A stretch of 64,000 nt of DNA from Actinoplanes sp. N902-109 (GCF_000389965.1 NC_021191.1:2481501-2545500); one strand, 5' to 3'; positions 24,397-33,530 are shown, counted from the stretch's first letter. Notes: a model not told the origin generated them from the letters alone. Program-made: numbers and translations.

Positions 24397-25683
24397 GTGA
24401 CCACCATTGCCTCCGCGGCCCGCGCCGACACCGAGGAAGAGATCCTCGGGTTGTACCGGGCGCACCTGAGCAAGGGCCGGGCCACCCTCGCCGAGCTGTT
24501 CGGCAGCCACATGGAGGTGGCCTCCGAGGGCTCGTGGATCTACACCAGCGACGGCGAGGACTTCCTCAACCTCGGCGGCTACGGCGTCTTCACGATGGGT
24601 GCGCGGCACCCGATCGTGATGGACGCGATCACCCGCCAGCTGCGGTCGCACCCCACCTCCACCCGCATCCTGCTGGAACCGACGGTGGCCCGCGCGGCTG
24701 AGGCGCTGGTCTCCACCACGCCGCCGGGGCTGGACCGGGTGCACTTCACCCTGTCCGGCGCCGAAGCCGTCGAGACCGCGCTCAAGCTGGGCCGCGCCCA
24801 CGGCAAGCGCAGGATCGTGTCGATGATCGGCGGCTACCACGGCAAGACCCTCGGCGCGCTGTCGGCGACCGCGAAGGAGGTGTACCAGCGCCCGTTCCGG
24901 CCGCTGCTGCCCGATGTCACCCATCTTCCGTACGGGGATGCGAAGCGGCTGGAGCAGGAACTGGCCGCGCACCCGGGGCAGTGCACCGTGATCCTCGAGC
25001 CGGTACAGGGGGAGGGCGGCGTCATCATCCCGCCCCCGGGCTACCTCAAGCAGGCCGAGGAGCTGTGCCGGCGCTACGACGGCTTCCTGGTGATGGACGA
25101 GGTGCAGACCGGCATGGGCCGGCTCGGCACCTGGTGGGGGTGCGACGCCGAGCAGGTCGTCCCGGACGTGCTGCTGGCCGGCAAGGCGCTGGGCGGCGGC
25201 GTGCTGCCGGTGTCCGCGGCGGTGGCCGGCCGGGCTACCTTCGCGCCCTTCGACAAGGACCCGTATCTGCACACGGCGACCTTCTCCGGTCAGCCGCTGC
25301 TGATGGCCGCCGTGCAGGGCGCGGTGGCCGCGATCCGTGAGGAGGATCTGCTCACCCGCGGCGCCGCGCTCGGCGCCCAGCTGCTGCCGTTGATCCGCGA
25401 GACGGTCCAGCGCACCATCCCCGGCCTCGTGGTCGACGTCCGGGGCGCCGGTCTGCTCATCGGGGTCGAGCTGATCGAGGCCGGACTGGCCGGCGAGCTG
25501 CTCATCGAGCTGTTCAACCACGGCATCGTCGCCAACCACTCGATGATCGGCAGTTCCGTCGTGCGGTTCACCCCGCCGGCCATCCTCACCGACCGCGAGG
25601 TCACCACGTTCGGCGCAGCCCTCGACCGCGCGACCCGCGACCTGGTCGAGCGGCGCGCCCGGATGCCGAAAGGCGGCTACTAG
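24397..25683 (+). CDS. class III PLP-dependent aminotransferase
   Basis: A 428-residue fold-type I aminotransferase. FTLSGAEAVETALKLGRAHGKRR and GGYHGKTLGALS bind the cofactor phosphate, VILEPVQGEGG and LVMDEVQTGMGR carry the Asp contacting the pyridine nitrogen, and LLAGKALGGGVLP carries the Lys that forms the Schiff base (about 264). GAAGGGA lies about nine bases before the GTG start. Class III enzymes often act on terminal aldehydes and amines, so conversion of a fatty aldehyde to the amine that is later N-hydroxylated fits the context. Confidence 0.9.
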   Translation: MTTIASAARADTEEEILGLYRAHLSKGRATLAELFGSHMEVASEGSWIYTSDGEDFLNLGGYGVFTMGARHPIVMDAITRQLRSHPTSTRILLEPTVARAAEALVSTTPPGLDRVHFTLSGAEAVETALKLGRAHGKRRIVSMIGGYHGKTLGALSATAKEVYQRPFRPLLPDVTHLPYGDAKRLEQELAAHPGQCTVILEPVQGEGGVIIPPPGYLKQAEELCRRYDGFLVMDEVQTGMGRLGTWWGCDAEQVVPDVLLAGKALGGGVLPVSAAVAGRATFAPFDKDPYLHTATFSGQPLLMAAVQGAVAAIREEDLLTRGAALGAQLLPLIRETVQRTIPGLVVDVRGAGLLIGVELIEAGLAGELLIELFNHGIVANHSMIGSSVVRFTPPAILTDREVTTFGAALDRATRDLVERRARMPKGGY

Positions 25684-25685
25684 AG

Positions 25686-26177
25686 ATGCGACAGGTCAAA
25701 CTCGACGCCATCGTCAACGGCGCGACCGCCGGCTACGTCTTCCACCAGGTGCTCAAGTTCCAGCACTACCCGGCACTGGCGCCGCACGTGCGCTCGACCA
25801 CCGTGCACGCCACCCTGCCCGAACCGGCCGGGTCCTCCAGCTGGGAACTGCACTTCCGCAGCGGCCTGCTGCGCTGGACCGAGCGTGACGAGTTCCACGA
25901 GGACGAGCTGCGGATCGTGTTCACCCAGACCGAGGGCGACTTCGACGAGTTCGGCGGGCACTGGCAGCTGCGCCAGGACGGCGAGAACACGGTCGTCAGC
26001 TTCCGCTGCGACTTCGACTTCGGCATCCCCAGCCTGGCGGGCATCCTCGACCCGATCGCCGAGCGGGTCATCCGCGAGACCGTGGCCTGGGCCGTCACCG
26101 GGCTGCTCGACCAGTTCGCCGTCGAGTTCGACGAGCAGGACGCCCCCGTCCCCGCCCCGACCGGCAACGCCGGTTGA
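25686..26177 (+). CDS. SRPBCC-fold protein (polyketide cyclase/ligand-binding type)
   Basis: A 163-residue START/SRPBCC-like protein. YVFHQVLKFQHYPALAPHVRSTTVHATL matches the opening of coenzyme Q/aromatase-type members, and SSSWELHFRSGLLRWTERDEF and ENTVVSFRCDFDFGIP are the central beta strands. The fold binds hydrophobic ligands. It starts only two bases after the aminotransferase stop, so it is co-translated. It may hold or shape a lipid intermediate; a catalytic role is not proven. Confidence 0.75.
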   Translation: MRQVKLDAIVNGATAGYVFHQVLKFQHYPALAPHVRSTTVHATLPEPAGSSSWELHFRSGLLRWTERDEFHEDELRIVFTQTEGDFDEFGGHWQLRQDGENTVVSFRCDFDFGIPSLAGILDPIAERVIRETVAWAVTGLLDQFAVEFDEQDAPVPAPTGNAG

Positions 26178-26202
26178 TCACGCTCGACTCAAGGAGCTCG
26201 CC

Positions 26203-26724
26203 ATGGACGCCAAGAACCCGTTCGAGACCCCCACCACCTACCGCGCGCACCGCGCCGAGTATCTCGTGGGTTTCGCCGCCAGCACCGCGCTGCTGATCTG
26301 GCACTACGACGACGTGCGCTGGCTGCCCGCCGTCGCGCTGTTCCTGTACATCGACGTCATCGGTTACCTCCCCGGTGCGATCGCCTTCCACCGCAGCACG
26401 ACCAAGCGCATCCCGAAGATCTACTACTACCTCTACAACACCATGCACAGCCTGATCACCCAGGCCGTGGTCGTCACCGCGTGGGGCCTGCTCATCGGCT
26501 GGGAGTGGGCACTGCTGATCGTCCCGTTCCACCTGTTCGGCGACCGGGGGCTGTTCGGCAACTTCCTCAAGCCGCTGAGCCTGCCGTTCGAGCCGGTGCC
26601 GTACCCGGGGTACTCCCGCATGATCGACGCCCTGACCGCGGGCGTGGAGTCCAGCGGCTCGGCGATCGGCGCCGTCCCGGCCGCTCCCGCCCCGGCCACG
26701 CCCCGCGTGGAAGCCGTCCGCTGA
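26203..26724 (+). CDS. small integral membrane protein (candidate VlmO-like N-N bond-forming component)
   Basis: A 173-residue protein with about four hydrophobic helices (EYLVGFAASTALLIWHY, WLPAVALFLYIDVIGYLPG, LITQAVVVTAWGLLIGW, EWALLIVPFHLFGDRGLFG) and several His residues near the membrane face (AFHRSTTKR, NTMHSLI, PFHLFGDRG). AAGGAG lies about seven bases before the ATG. Valanimycin-type clusters encode a membrane protein, VlmO, reported to be needed for the N-N bond step. Identity here rests on position and topology, not on a conserved motif I can name. Confidence 0.65.
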   Translation: MDAKNPFETPTTYRAHRAEYLVGFAASTALLIWHYDDVRWLPAVALFLYIDVIGYLPGAIAFHRSTTKRIPKIYYYLYNTMHSLITQAVVVTAWGLLIGWEWALLIVPFHLFGDRGLFGNFLKPLSLPFEPVPYPGYSRMIDALTAGVESSGSAIGAVPAAPAPATPRVEAVR

Positions 26725-27233
26725 TGGACGGCAACGCCGCCGGCCGCCGGGCGGTGCGCCACTTCGCCTCCGGCGTCGCGGTGCTCACCGTGACCACCGG
26801 CGCCCGGACGCCGCACGGCACCACGGTCAGCGCCGTCACCGCGATCTCACGGGAGCCGTTGCTCGTCGGCGTGTGCCTGCACCGCCGGTCGTCTTTCGTG
26901 CGGCACCTCGGCGCGGCCGGCCGGTTCAGCGTCAGCGTGCTGCGCGCCGAGCAGCAGGGCGTGGCCCAGTGGTTCGCCGACCCGGGCCGCCCGGCCGGGA
27001 CGGCGCAGTTCGACCCGGTGCCGTGGCAGCCCGATCCGCGCACCGGTGCACCGCTGCTGACCGGCGCGCTCGCCCACTTCAGCTGCCGGCTGCGCGACCG
27101 GCTCACCCTCGGCGATCACGACCTGCTGGTGGCCGAGGTGGAGACCGGCGCGGCCGGTACGGGCACACCACTGCTGAGCTTCGCCGGGCGGCTCATGTCC
27201 CCCGAACCCGAACCCATCCCCCGAGGAGCCTGA
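26724..27233 (+). CDS. flavin reductase (VlmR-like)
   Basis: A 169-residue flavin reductase-like protein: RRAVRHFASGVAVLTVTTG, GTTVSAVTAISREPLLVGVCLHRRSSFVRHL, RFSVSVLRAEQQGVAQWFA and GDHDLLVAEVE form the split-barrel FMN/FAD site. Its ATG overlaps the preceding stop (TGATG). It would supply reduced flavin to the acyl-CoA dehydrogenase-fold N-hydroxylase, as VlmR does for VlmH; it might also serve the LLM oxidoreductase. Confidence 0.88.
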   Translation: MDGNAAGRRAVRHFASGVAVLTVTTGARTPHGTTVSAVTAISREPLLVGVCLHRRSSFVRHLGAAGRFSVSVLRAEQQGVAQWFADPGRPAGTAQFDPVPWQPDPRTGAPLLTGALAHFSCRLRDRLTLGDHDLLVAEVETGAAGTGTPLLSFAGRLMSPEPEPIPRGA

Positions 27234-27234
27234 G

Positions 27235-28218
27235 ATGACCACCTCTGTCCCGCCCGAAGCCGACTGGGACCAGGCACCGGGACTGCTCACCGGCGCCAAG
27301 ACGCTGGAGCTGAGCGCCGAACGGTGCAACCTCGGCTACTGGCTCACCGCCGTGGCGCAGGGCACGCTGCGCGGCCGGGCGGTCACCGGCCACGCCGACG
27401 CACCCGTACCGGACTTCATGCGTGAGCCGGGCCCGCTGCGCGAGGCTCTGATCCTCGAACTCGGTCACCGCTCGGTGGCCGAGGAGAAAGCCACCCGGAT
27501 CCTGGCGCACTACGTGGCGAACGCCCCGGGCATCCCCGAGATGGAGTTCTACGCCACCCAGCTCATCGACGAGGCCCGGCACTCCAAGGTGTTCCGCGAC
27601 CATCTGGTCGAGCTCGGCGTGCCGGCCGGCGAGCTGCACGCCACCATCGCCGAGCTGTCCCGCGACTACACCCGCGAGGTGCTCGACCCGGTCGAGGAAT
27701 TCGCCGTGCGCATCGTGCGCGACCAGGGCGACTTCATCGGCGGGGTGGTGGTGTTCACCATCGTGATCGAGGGTGTGCTCGCCCCGGCCGCGGAGCTCAG
27801 CGAGCGTAAGTGGGACCGGCTCGACCCGGCCGCCAGCGAGATCGCCCGCGGCGCCGCCATCGACGAGATCCGCCACCTCACGGTCGGCAGCTCGATCATC
27901 CGCGATCACCTCGTCCGGCACCCCGAGTATCGGCCCCGGCTGCGCGAGATCCTCGTGGCGGGCCGCGAGCTGTGGGACGCCGTGCCCGACCGCAAGTACG
28001 TCATGCACCGCGAGGAGCTGTTCCAGCAGGGCATGCGGGAACAGGCCGGGCTGCTGCACGACTACGAGGTGTGGCCGGGCCGGTTGCTGCTGGACACCAC
28101 CGCGGAGGAGCGCTACGACATCGCCGAGCGCTGGACCGACGAGATGGCCGAGTCGCGGATGGCGTTCATGGACCTGACGGACGCCCTGCCGCTGCTGAGC
28201 AGCGGGACGGCTGCATGA
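27235..28218 (+). CDS. ferritin-like diiron oxygenase (VlmB-like azoxy-forming enzyme)
   Basis: A 327-residue all-helical protein with two diiron ligand sets: Glu83/84 in AEEKATR with ExxH in QLIDEARHS (Glu113, His116), then Glu179 in IVIEG with DEIRH (Glu211, His214). GAGGAG lies about seven bases before the ATG. Reported azoxy pathways use a non-heme diiron enzyme of this type (VlmB, AzoC) to oxidise an N-N or N-hydroxyl intermediate to the azoxy group. The same job is inferred here. Confidence 0.85.
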   Translation: MTTSVPPEADWDQAPGLLTGAKTLELSAERCNLGYWLTAVAQGTLRGRAVTGHADAPVPDFMREPGPLREALILELGHRSVAEEKATRILAHYVANAPGIPEMEFYATQLIDEARHSKVFRDHLVELGVPAGELHATIAELSRDYTREVLDPVEEFAVRIVRDQGDFIGGVVVFTIVIEGVLAPAAELSERKWDRLDPAASEIARGAAIDEIRHLTVGSSIIRDHLVRHPEYRPRLREILVAGRELWDAVPDRKYVMHREELFQQGMREQAGLLHDYEVWPGRLLLDTTAEERYDIAERWTDEMAESRMAFMDLTDALPLLSSGTAA

Positions 28219-29228
28219 GCCCGCGGCATCCGGTGCTGGCCGGTGTCGGGGCGTACCTGCCGCCGCGGGTGGTCACCAACGACGACCTCGCCGTCGGCCT
28301 GGACACCTCCGACGCGTGGATCCGCGGTCGCACCGGCATCGCCGAGCGTCGCTTCGCCGGGGCCGGGACGTCCACGGCGGACCTGGCGGTCGAGGCCGGC
28401 ACCCTGGCACTCAAGTCCAGTAGCGAGTCCGAGGCCGACGCGGTGGTGCTGGCGACCGCGACCCCGGATCACCCGCTGCCCGGCACGGCACCGGAGGTCG
28501 CGGCCCGGCTCGGGCTGGCCGGTGCCGCCGCGTACGACGTGTCCGCCGTCTGCGCGGGATTCCTCTACGGGCTGGCCAGCGCCGCCGGGCTGATCGCCGC
28601 GGGCTACGCCCGGCGGGTCCTGCTGATCGGCGCGGAGACGTTCACCAGCATCATCGACCCCGCCGATCGGGGCACCGCGGTGATCTTCGCCGACGGCGCC
28701 GGTGCGGTGGTGCTGCGGGCGGGCGACGCGGGTGAGCCGGGCGCGATCGGGCACACCGACCTCGGCAGCGACGGCACCCACAAGGACCTGATCGTCGTGC
28801 CCGGCGGCGGGTCGCGCCAGCGGACCTCCGGCGAGCCGGCCGGGCCGCGCGACCATTACTTCCAGATGGCCGGTCGCGACGTCTACCGGCACGCGGTCGA
28901 GCGGATGAGCGGGTCGGCGCGGACCGCGCTGGAGCACGCCGGCTGGGCCGTGGCCGACGTGGACCGCTTCGTCCCGCACCAGGCGAACGCCAAGATCTCC
29001 GCCGCCGTGGCGGACCGGCTCGGTCTGCACCCCGGGCGGGTGCTGTCCAACATCGCCCGGACCGGCAACACCTCGGCCGCGTCCGTCCCGCTGCTGCTGG
29101 CCCATGCCGCCGCCGACCGCCGGCTGCGGCCCGGGCACCGCGTCCTGCTCGCTGCGTTCGGCGGCGGGCTGGCCTGGGGCGCCTCCACCCTCGTCTGGCC
29201 GGACGTGACCGCGCTGACCGAGGGCTGA
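28215..29228 (+). CDS. beta-ketoacyl-ACP synthase III (FabH-like)
   Basis: A 337-residue KASIII with an intact triad: Cys113 in SAVCAGFLYGL, His255 in VPHQANAK and Asn285 in ARTGNTSAAS. The start overlaps the previous stop as ATGA. With the ACP and KASII that follow it forms a small type II fatty acid/polyketide set that would start or extend the acyl chain of the product. Lacking housekeeping neighbours such as fabD, it is best read as cluster-specific. Confidence 0.93.
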   Translation: MSPRHPVLAGVGAYLPPRVVTNDDLAVGLDTSDAWIRGRTGIAERRFAGAGTSTADLAVEAGTLALKSSSESEADAVVLATATPDHPLPGTAPEVAARLGLAGAAAYDVSAVCAGFLYGLASAAGLIAAGYARRVLLIGAETFTSIIDPADRGTAVIFADGAGAVVLRAGDAGEPGAIGHTDLGSDGTHKDLIVVPGGGSRQRTSGEPAGPRDHYFQMAGRDVYRHAVERMSGSARTALEHAGWAVADVDRFVPHQANAKISAAVADRLGLHPGRVLSNIARTGNTSAASVPLLLAHAAADRRLRPGHRVLLAAFGGGLAWGASTLVWPDVTALTEG

Positions 29229-29261
29229 CCCACCGACCGTTCCACCACCGAAGGAGCACCG

Positions 29262-29492
29262 ATGTACGAGAAGCTGTCCGAGATCCTTGTCAGCAGGTTC
29301 CACGTCGACCCCGCGGACCTCGACCCCACCGCCACGCTCGAGACCCTCGAACTCGACTCGCTGGACGTCGTCGAGCTCGGCCTGGTGCTGGAGAAGGAGT
29401 TCGGTGCCCGGGTCACCGACGACGAGCTGGTCGAGGCGCAGCGCCTCGACGCCATCCTGGCGCTGGTCGAGCGCCGGGTCGCGAGGGTCTGA
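29262..29492 (+). CDS. acyl carrier protein
   Basis: A 76-residue ACP. The phosphopantetheine site is Ser33 in LELDSLDVVELG, and the rest follows the four-helix ACP pattern (FGARVTDDELVEAQRLDAIL). GAAGGAG lies about five to nine bases before the ATG. It sits between KASIII and KASII genes and would carry their growing chain. Confidence 0.95.
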   Translation: MYEKLSEILVSRFHVDPADLDPTATLETLELDSLDVVELGLVLEKEFGARVTDDELVEAQRLDAILALVERRVARV

Positions 29493-30712
29493 TGGCCGGT
29501 CACCGCATCGCGGTGACCGGCCTCGGCCTGGTCACCCCGGCCGGGCTGGGCGCCGGTGCCACGTGGGAGCGGGTGCTGGCCGCCGAGCCCACGGCCGCCC
29601 TCGACCCGGAGCTGGCCGGCAATCCCGTCACCCTGTCGTGCCGGGTGCCACCGTTCGACGCGGGCCGGCTCATCGGCGCGCGGCCGGCCGCCAAGATGGA
29701 CCGGTTCACCCAGTTCGCCGTCGTCGCCGCCCAGGAGGCGGTCGCCGACGCCGGTCTCGACCCGGCCGGGTGGGACGGTGCCCGGGTGGGCGTCGTGCTC
29801 GGCTGCGCCGACGGCGGCCCCGCAACCGTGGAACAGCAGCACCGGGTCCTCATCGGCGAGGGCGCCCGGCGGGTCTCCCCGATGCTGCTGCCGATGCAAC
29901 TGCCCAACATGCTCGCCGGTCAGGTGTCGATGCGGCTGCGGGCCACCGGTCCGAGCCTGGTGATCGCCACCGCGTGCGCGTCGGGCACCACCGCCGTCGC
30001 GCTCGCCTGTGACCTGCTCCGCCTGCACCGCTGCGACATCGTGCTCGCCGGAGGCAGCGAGGCCATGGTGACTCCGCTGGTGATGGCGGGCTTCGCCCAG
30101 ATGAATGCGTTGTCGCGGCGTCACGACGATCCCCGGTCGGCGTCGCGGCCGTTCGACGCCGGCCGCGACGGCTTCGTGGCCGGCGAGGGCGCCGGGGTGC
30201 TGGTGCTGGAACGGCTCACCGACGCGACGGCGCGGCGCGCCACGGTCCGGGCCACCGTCGACGGTGGCGCGCACTCGGCCGACGCCCACCACCTCACCGC
30301 ACCCGATCCGCACGGGCGCGGGGTGGAACGGGCGGTCCGCGCCGCGCTGGCCGACGCGGACGCCGGCCCCGACGAGATCGACCACGTCAACGCGCACGCC
30401 ACCGGGACGCCGCAGGGCGATCTCGCCGAGGCCGCGGTGCTGCACCGGGTGCTCGGCGAGCGTCCCCTGCTCACCTCCACGAAGGGAGTGACCGGACACA
30501 TGTTCGGAGCCGCGGGTGCCGTCGAGACGGCGTTGACCGTCCTGGCGGTGCAGCACGGGGTGGTCCCACCGACAGCGAACCTCGACGAGGTCGATCCCGC
30601 CGTCCGGGTGCGGGTCGCCGCGAAGCCGGAAGCGATGCGCATCGGTCTCGCCCTCAACGTCTCGCTCGGTTTCGGCGGGCAGAACGCGGCAGTGGTGGTG
30701 AGGGCCGTATGA
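29492..30712 (+). CDS. beta-ketoacyl-ACP synthase II (FabF-like)
   Basis: A 406-residue KASII with Cys162 in IATACASGTT, His302 in NAHATGTPQGD and His336 in GVTGHMFGAAG. The start overlaps the ACP stop (TGATG). It condenses malonyl-ACP with the acyl chain and with the neighbouring KASIII and ACP forms a cluster-specific elongation system. Confidence 0.93.
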   Translation: MAGHRIAVTGLGLVTPAGLGAGATWERVLAAEPTAALDPELAGNPVTLSCRVPPFDAGRLIGARPAAKMDRFTQFAVVAAQEAVADAGLDPAGWDGARVGVVLGCADGGPATVEQQHRVLIGEGARRVSPMLLPMQLPNMLAGQVSMRLRATGPSLVIATACASGTTAVALACDLLRLHRCDIVLAGGSEAMVTPLVMAGFAQMNALSRRHDDPRSASRPFDAGRDGFVAGEGAGVLVLERLTDATARRATVRATVDGGAHSADAHHLTAPDPHGRGVERAVRAALADADAGPDEIDHVNAHATGTPQGDLAEAAVLHRVLGERPLLTSTKGVTGHMFGAAGAVETALTVLAVQHGVVPPTANLDEVDPAVRVRVAAKPEAMRIGLALNVSLGFGGQNAAVVVRAV

Positions 30713-32154
30713 GCGCGCCGGTCCGGCCGCCGCTGGAGCGGTCGCTGAGCACCGCCAAGATCGTGTTCCTGGTGGTGGCCGCCGCCGCACCGCTGGCCGC
30801 GATGATCGGCACGGTGCCGCTGGCGTTCGCCGTGGGCACCGGCGCCGGTGTCCCGGCCGTGTTCGTGTTCGCCGGTGTCACGCTGCTGCTCTTCTCGGTG
30901 GGTTACGCCGCGATGAGCCGGCACGTCGTGCATGCCGGCGGCTTCTACAGCTACGTCGAGGCGGGACTGGGCCGCCGGGCCGCGGTGGCCGCCGGCTTCA
31001 TCGGGGTGGTGGCGTACAACGCGACCGCGATCGGGCTCTCCGGTGCGTTCGCGTACTTCGCCCACTCGGTGGCCGCCGCGCACGGGCTGGACCTGCCCTG
31101 GGTGCTGTGGGCCGCCGCGGGTCTGGTGACCGTCGGCGTGCTGGGTCACCGCCAAGCCGATCTCGGTGCCAAGGTGCTGTGCCTGCTGATGCTGGGGGAG
31201 ATCGCCGCGCTGCTGGTGCTGGACGCCGCCGTCGTGGGTGACCGCGGCGCGGCGGCGCTCCCGGCGGCCTCCTTCGAGCCCGGCACGGTCCTGGGAGCCG
31301 GTCTGGGCGTCTCGCTGATGTTCGCGTTCATCTCGTTCATCGGGTTCGAATCGGCCGCACTGTACGGCGAAGAGGCGGCCGACCCGCGCCGCAGTGTGCC
31401 GCTGGCGACGTACATCTCGGTCGTGATCATCGCGTCGTTCTATGCGTTCACCAGCTGGATCGCGGTGGGTGCGGTGGGCGCCGCCGACGTGCGCCGGGTG
31501 GCGGGCGAGCAGCTGGGCGACCTGTTCTTCGTCCTCACCGACGAGCAACTGGGCAGCGCGGCCACGACGGTCGTGCAGGTGCTGCTGTGCACGAGCCTGT
31601 TCGCCTCGATGCTCGCCCTGCACAACGCGGCGTCGCGGTACATGTTCGCGCTGGGTCGCGCGGGTGTGCTGCCCGGCCGGCTCGGTGGCGTGCACCCCCG
31701 CCACGGCGCGCCGCACGTCGCGAGCCGGGTGCAGGTGCTGGTGACGGCCGTCGTGCTGGCGGGCGCGGCGCTGGCGGGCCTCGACCCCTATGTCAACCTG
31801 GCCACAAGCATGCTGGGGCTGGGCACGCTCGGCATCATGGTGCTGCAGGTCGGCGCGGGCATCGCGGTGCTGGCGTTCTTCCGCCGCCGTGCGGACCGGC
31901 ACTGGTGGCGTACCGGCCTGGCGCCCGCGCTCGGGGTGGCCGGTCTGCTGGTGGCCGGCGTGCTGGTGGTGGACAACTTTGCGCTGATGGTCGGCACCGA
32001 CGCGGTGGTGGTGACCGCGCTGCCCTGGCTGCTACCGCTTGCCGTCGCCGCGGGGCTCGCCCGCGCGTGGCAGCTGCGGAAGCGCCGGGACCCGGTCACC
32101 ACGGCCGGCCCCGAGGACGGCCGGGTCGCGCCGCAACCGGCCGTCCAGAAGTGA
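30709..32154 (+). CDS. APC-superfamily amino acid/amine permease
   Basis: A 481-residue transporter with about 12 hydrophobic helices. The N-terminal KIVFLVVAAAAPLAAMIGTVPLAF and FISFIGFESAALYGEEAADPRRSVPLATY are typical APC blocks. The ATG overlaps the KASII stop as ATGA, placing it last in the main operon. Possible roles are serine or amine uptake for the pathway, or product handling. The C-terminal tail is charged and short. Confidence 0.88.
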   Translation: MSAPVRPPLERSLSTAKIVFLVVAAAAPLAAMIGTVPLAFAVGTGAGVPAVFVFAGVTLLLFSVGYAAMSRHVVHAGGFYSYVEAGLGRRAAVAAGFIGVVAYNATAIGLSGAFAYFAHSVAAAHGLDLPWVLWAAAGLVTVGVLGHRQADLGAKVLCLLMLGEIAALLVLDAAVVGDRGAAALPAASFEPGTVLGAGLGVSLMFAFISFIGFESAALYGEEAADPRRSVPLATYISVVIIASFYAFTSWIAVGAVGAADVRRVAGEQLGDLFFVLTDEQLGSAATTVVQVLLCTSLFASMLALHNAASRYMFALGRAGVLPGRLGGVHPRHGAPHVASRVQVLVTAVVLAGAALAGLDPYVNLATSMLGLGTLGIMVLQVGAGIAVLAFFRRRADRHWWRTGLAPALGVAGLLVAGVLVVDNFALMVGTDAVVVTALPWLLPLAVAAGLARAWQLRKRRDPVTTAGPEDGRVAPQPAVQK

Positions 32155-32162
32155 GACCGTTC

Positions 32163-32966
32163 CTATTTCGCCCGTGACCGCAGCGCTTTCGCGGTGGTTT
32201 CGTCGGCCGGGAAGAACGATTCGATGCACAATTCCGCAACGGTGATGTCGAGTGGTGTGCCAAAGGTCGCCACGGTGCTGAAAAATGTCAGCTCGCCCAG
32301 ATCGGTGCGCACCCGCAACGGCACCACGAGCTCGCCCGGGCCCGGGATTTCCACATCCGGCTCGACCTGATCGCACGGGTAACCGCGCAATTCCTCCTCG
32401 AGCTCGGCGAGGCGCGCGTCGCCGCTGAACGCGACCTGCCGGTGCAACCGCCCGATCAGGTGGGCGCGCCACTCGCCGAGGTTGACGATGTGCGGGGCCA
32501 GCCCGTCGGGGTGCAGGCTGGCCCGCAGCACGTTGGCCGCCGGCGGTGCCAGCAGCGCCGGGGACACCCGGCTCGTCAGCACCGCAAGCGCCTCGTTGAG
32601 GTCCACGATGTTCCAGCAGCGGTCGACCACCACCGCCGGGTAGGGGTCGTGGCCGGTGAGGATCTGGCGAACGGCGGCGCGCACCGAGTTCATCACCGGC
32701 GCCTCCATCGGCGTCTCGGAGTAGGCCGGGGCGTAACCGGCGGCCAGCAGCATCCGGTTGCGGTCGCGCAGCGGCAGGTCGAGCCGGTCGGCCAGCTGCA
32801 GCACCATCTCGCGGCTCGGCGCCGAGCGACCCGTTTCGAGGAAGCTCAGATGCCGGGTGGAGATGTCCGCCTTGAGGGAGAGCTCCAGCTGGCTGAGCCG
32901 GCGTCGCTGGCGCCACTCGCGCAGCATGGCGCCGACGGCCGAGGGGGGCGATGCGAGAACCGTCAT
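32163..32966 (-). CDS. XRE-family regulator with MmyB-like ligand domain
   Basis: A 267-residue protein. The N-terminal helix-turn-helix (about 12-70) reads LREWRQRRRLSQLELSLKADISTRHLSFLETGRSAPSREMVLQLADRL. The C-terminal PAS-like MmyB domain (about 95-260) contains PYPAVVVDRCWNIVDLNEAL, reported to bind fatty acid-type ligands in related proteins. It is convergent with the permease gene, separated by eight bases. A palindrome upstream (33003-33017) also occurs upstream of the EmrB-type exporter gene, so both may be its targets. Confidence 0.87.
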   Translation of the reverse strand: MTVLASPPSAVGAMLREWRQRRRLSQLELSLKADISTRHLSFLETGRSAPSREMVLQLADRLDLPLRDRNRMLLAAGYAPAYSETPMEAPVMNSVRAAVRQILTGHDPYPAVVVDRCWNIVDLNEALAVLTSRVSPALLAPPAANVLRASLHPDGLAPHIVNLGEWRAHLIGRLHRQVAFSGDARLAELEEELRGYPCDQVEPDVEIPGPGELVVPLRVRTDLGELTFFSTVATFGTPLDITVAELCIESFFPADETTAKALRSRAK

Positions 32967-33002
32967 GCAGTCAGCTTGCCGACCGGTCCCACACCTTGTC
33001 CA

Positions 33003-33017
33003 TTACCTCGGAGGTCA
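33003..33017. promoter_or_regulatory. palindromic operator upstream of the XRE gene
   Basis: TTACCTCGGAGGTCA is an imperfect palindrome about 37 bases upstream of the XRE start. A near-identical element, TTACGTCGGAGGTAA, lies at 40847-40861 upstream of the exporter gene, and similarity extends on both sides (TGTCnATTAC before, GGG after). Confidence 0.65.
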
Positions 33018-33038
33018 TGGGATGGCTGCCGAGGCCGC

Positions 33039-33530
33039 TCAGGCGGCGGCCCGATAGAGGTAGGTCATGGTGGTCCGCAGCGCCGCCGTGGCCGCAGCCT
33101 CGCTCTCCACGGTGACCTCCCACGTCACCTCCCAGTGCTCCCGTGGCCGCGGGCGCGCCGACTGCACCCCGGCCCAGGCCCGCACCCGGTCGCCGACCCG
33201 CACCGGGGCGAGGAAGCGGGCGCCCTGCACCCCCTTGTTGATGACGTGCCGCACGCCGGTCACCTCGACGACCTCCGCCAGCAGCGCCGGGACCAGCGCG
33301 AGTACCAGGAGGCCGTGGGCCACCGGCGCGCCGAACGGGCCCTCGGCCGCCCGGTGCGGGTCCAGGTGGATCCACTGGTGGTCGCCCGTGACGTCGGCGA
33401 ACGCCGCCACGGCGGCCGCGCCGACCGGGTGCCAGCCGCTGATGCCGAGGTCGCGGCCGGCCAGCCCGGGCAGCAGGGTCACGTCGGTGCGCACCCGGGG
33501 CGAAGCCGCCGGCGCTGCGGGCCCGGTCAT
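33039..33530 (-). CDS. MaoC-type dehydratase/hydratase
   Basis: A 163-residue hot-dog protein. The hydratase 2 motif is visible as FADVTGDHQWIHLDP with Asp50 and His55, followed by GAPVAHGLLVLAL. The ATG overlaps the enoyl reductase stop as ATGA. It would dehydrate beta-hydroxyacyl carrier-bound intermediates; the polyketide synthase DH in this cluster has lost its catalytic residues, so this enzyme may work in trans. Confidence 0.88.
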   Translation of the reverse strand: MTGPAAPAASPRVRTDVTLLPGLAGRDLGISGWHPVGAAAVAAFADVTGDHQWIHLDPHRAAEGPFGAPVAHGLLVLALVPALLAEVVEVTGVRHVINKGVQGARFLAPVRVGDRVRAWAGVQSARPRPREHWEVTWEVTVESEAAATAALRTTMTYLYRAAA

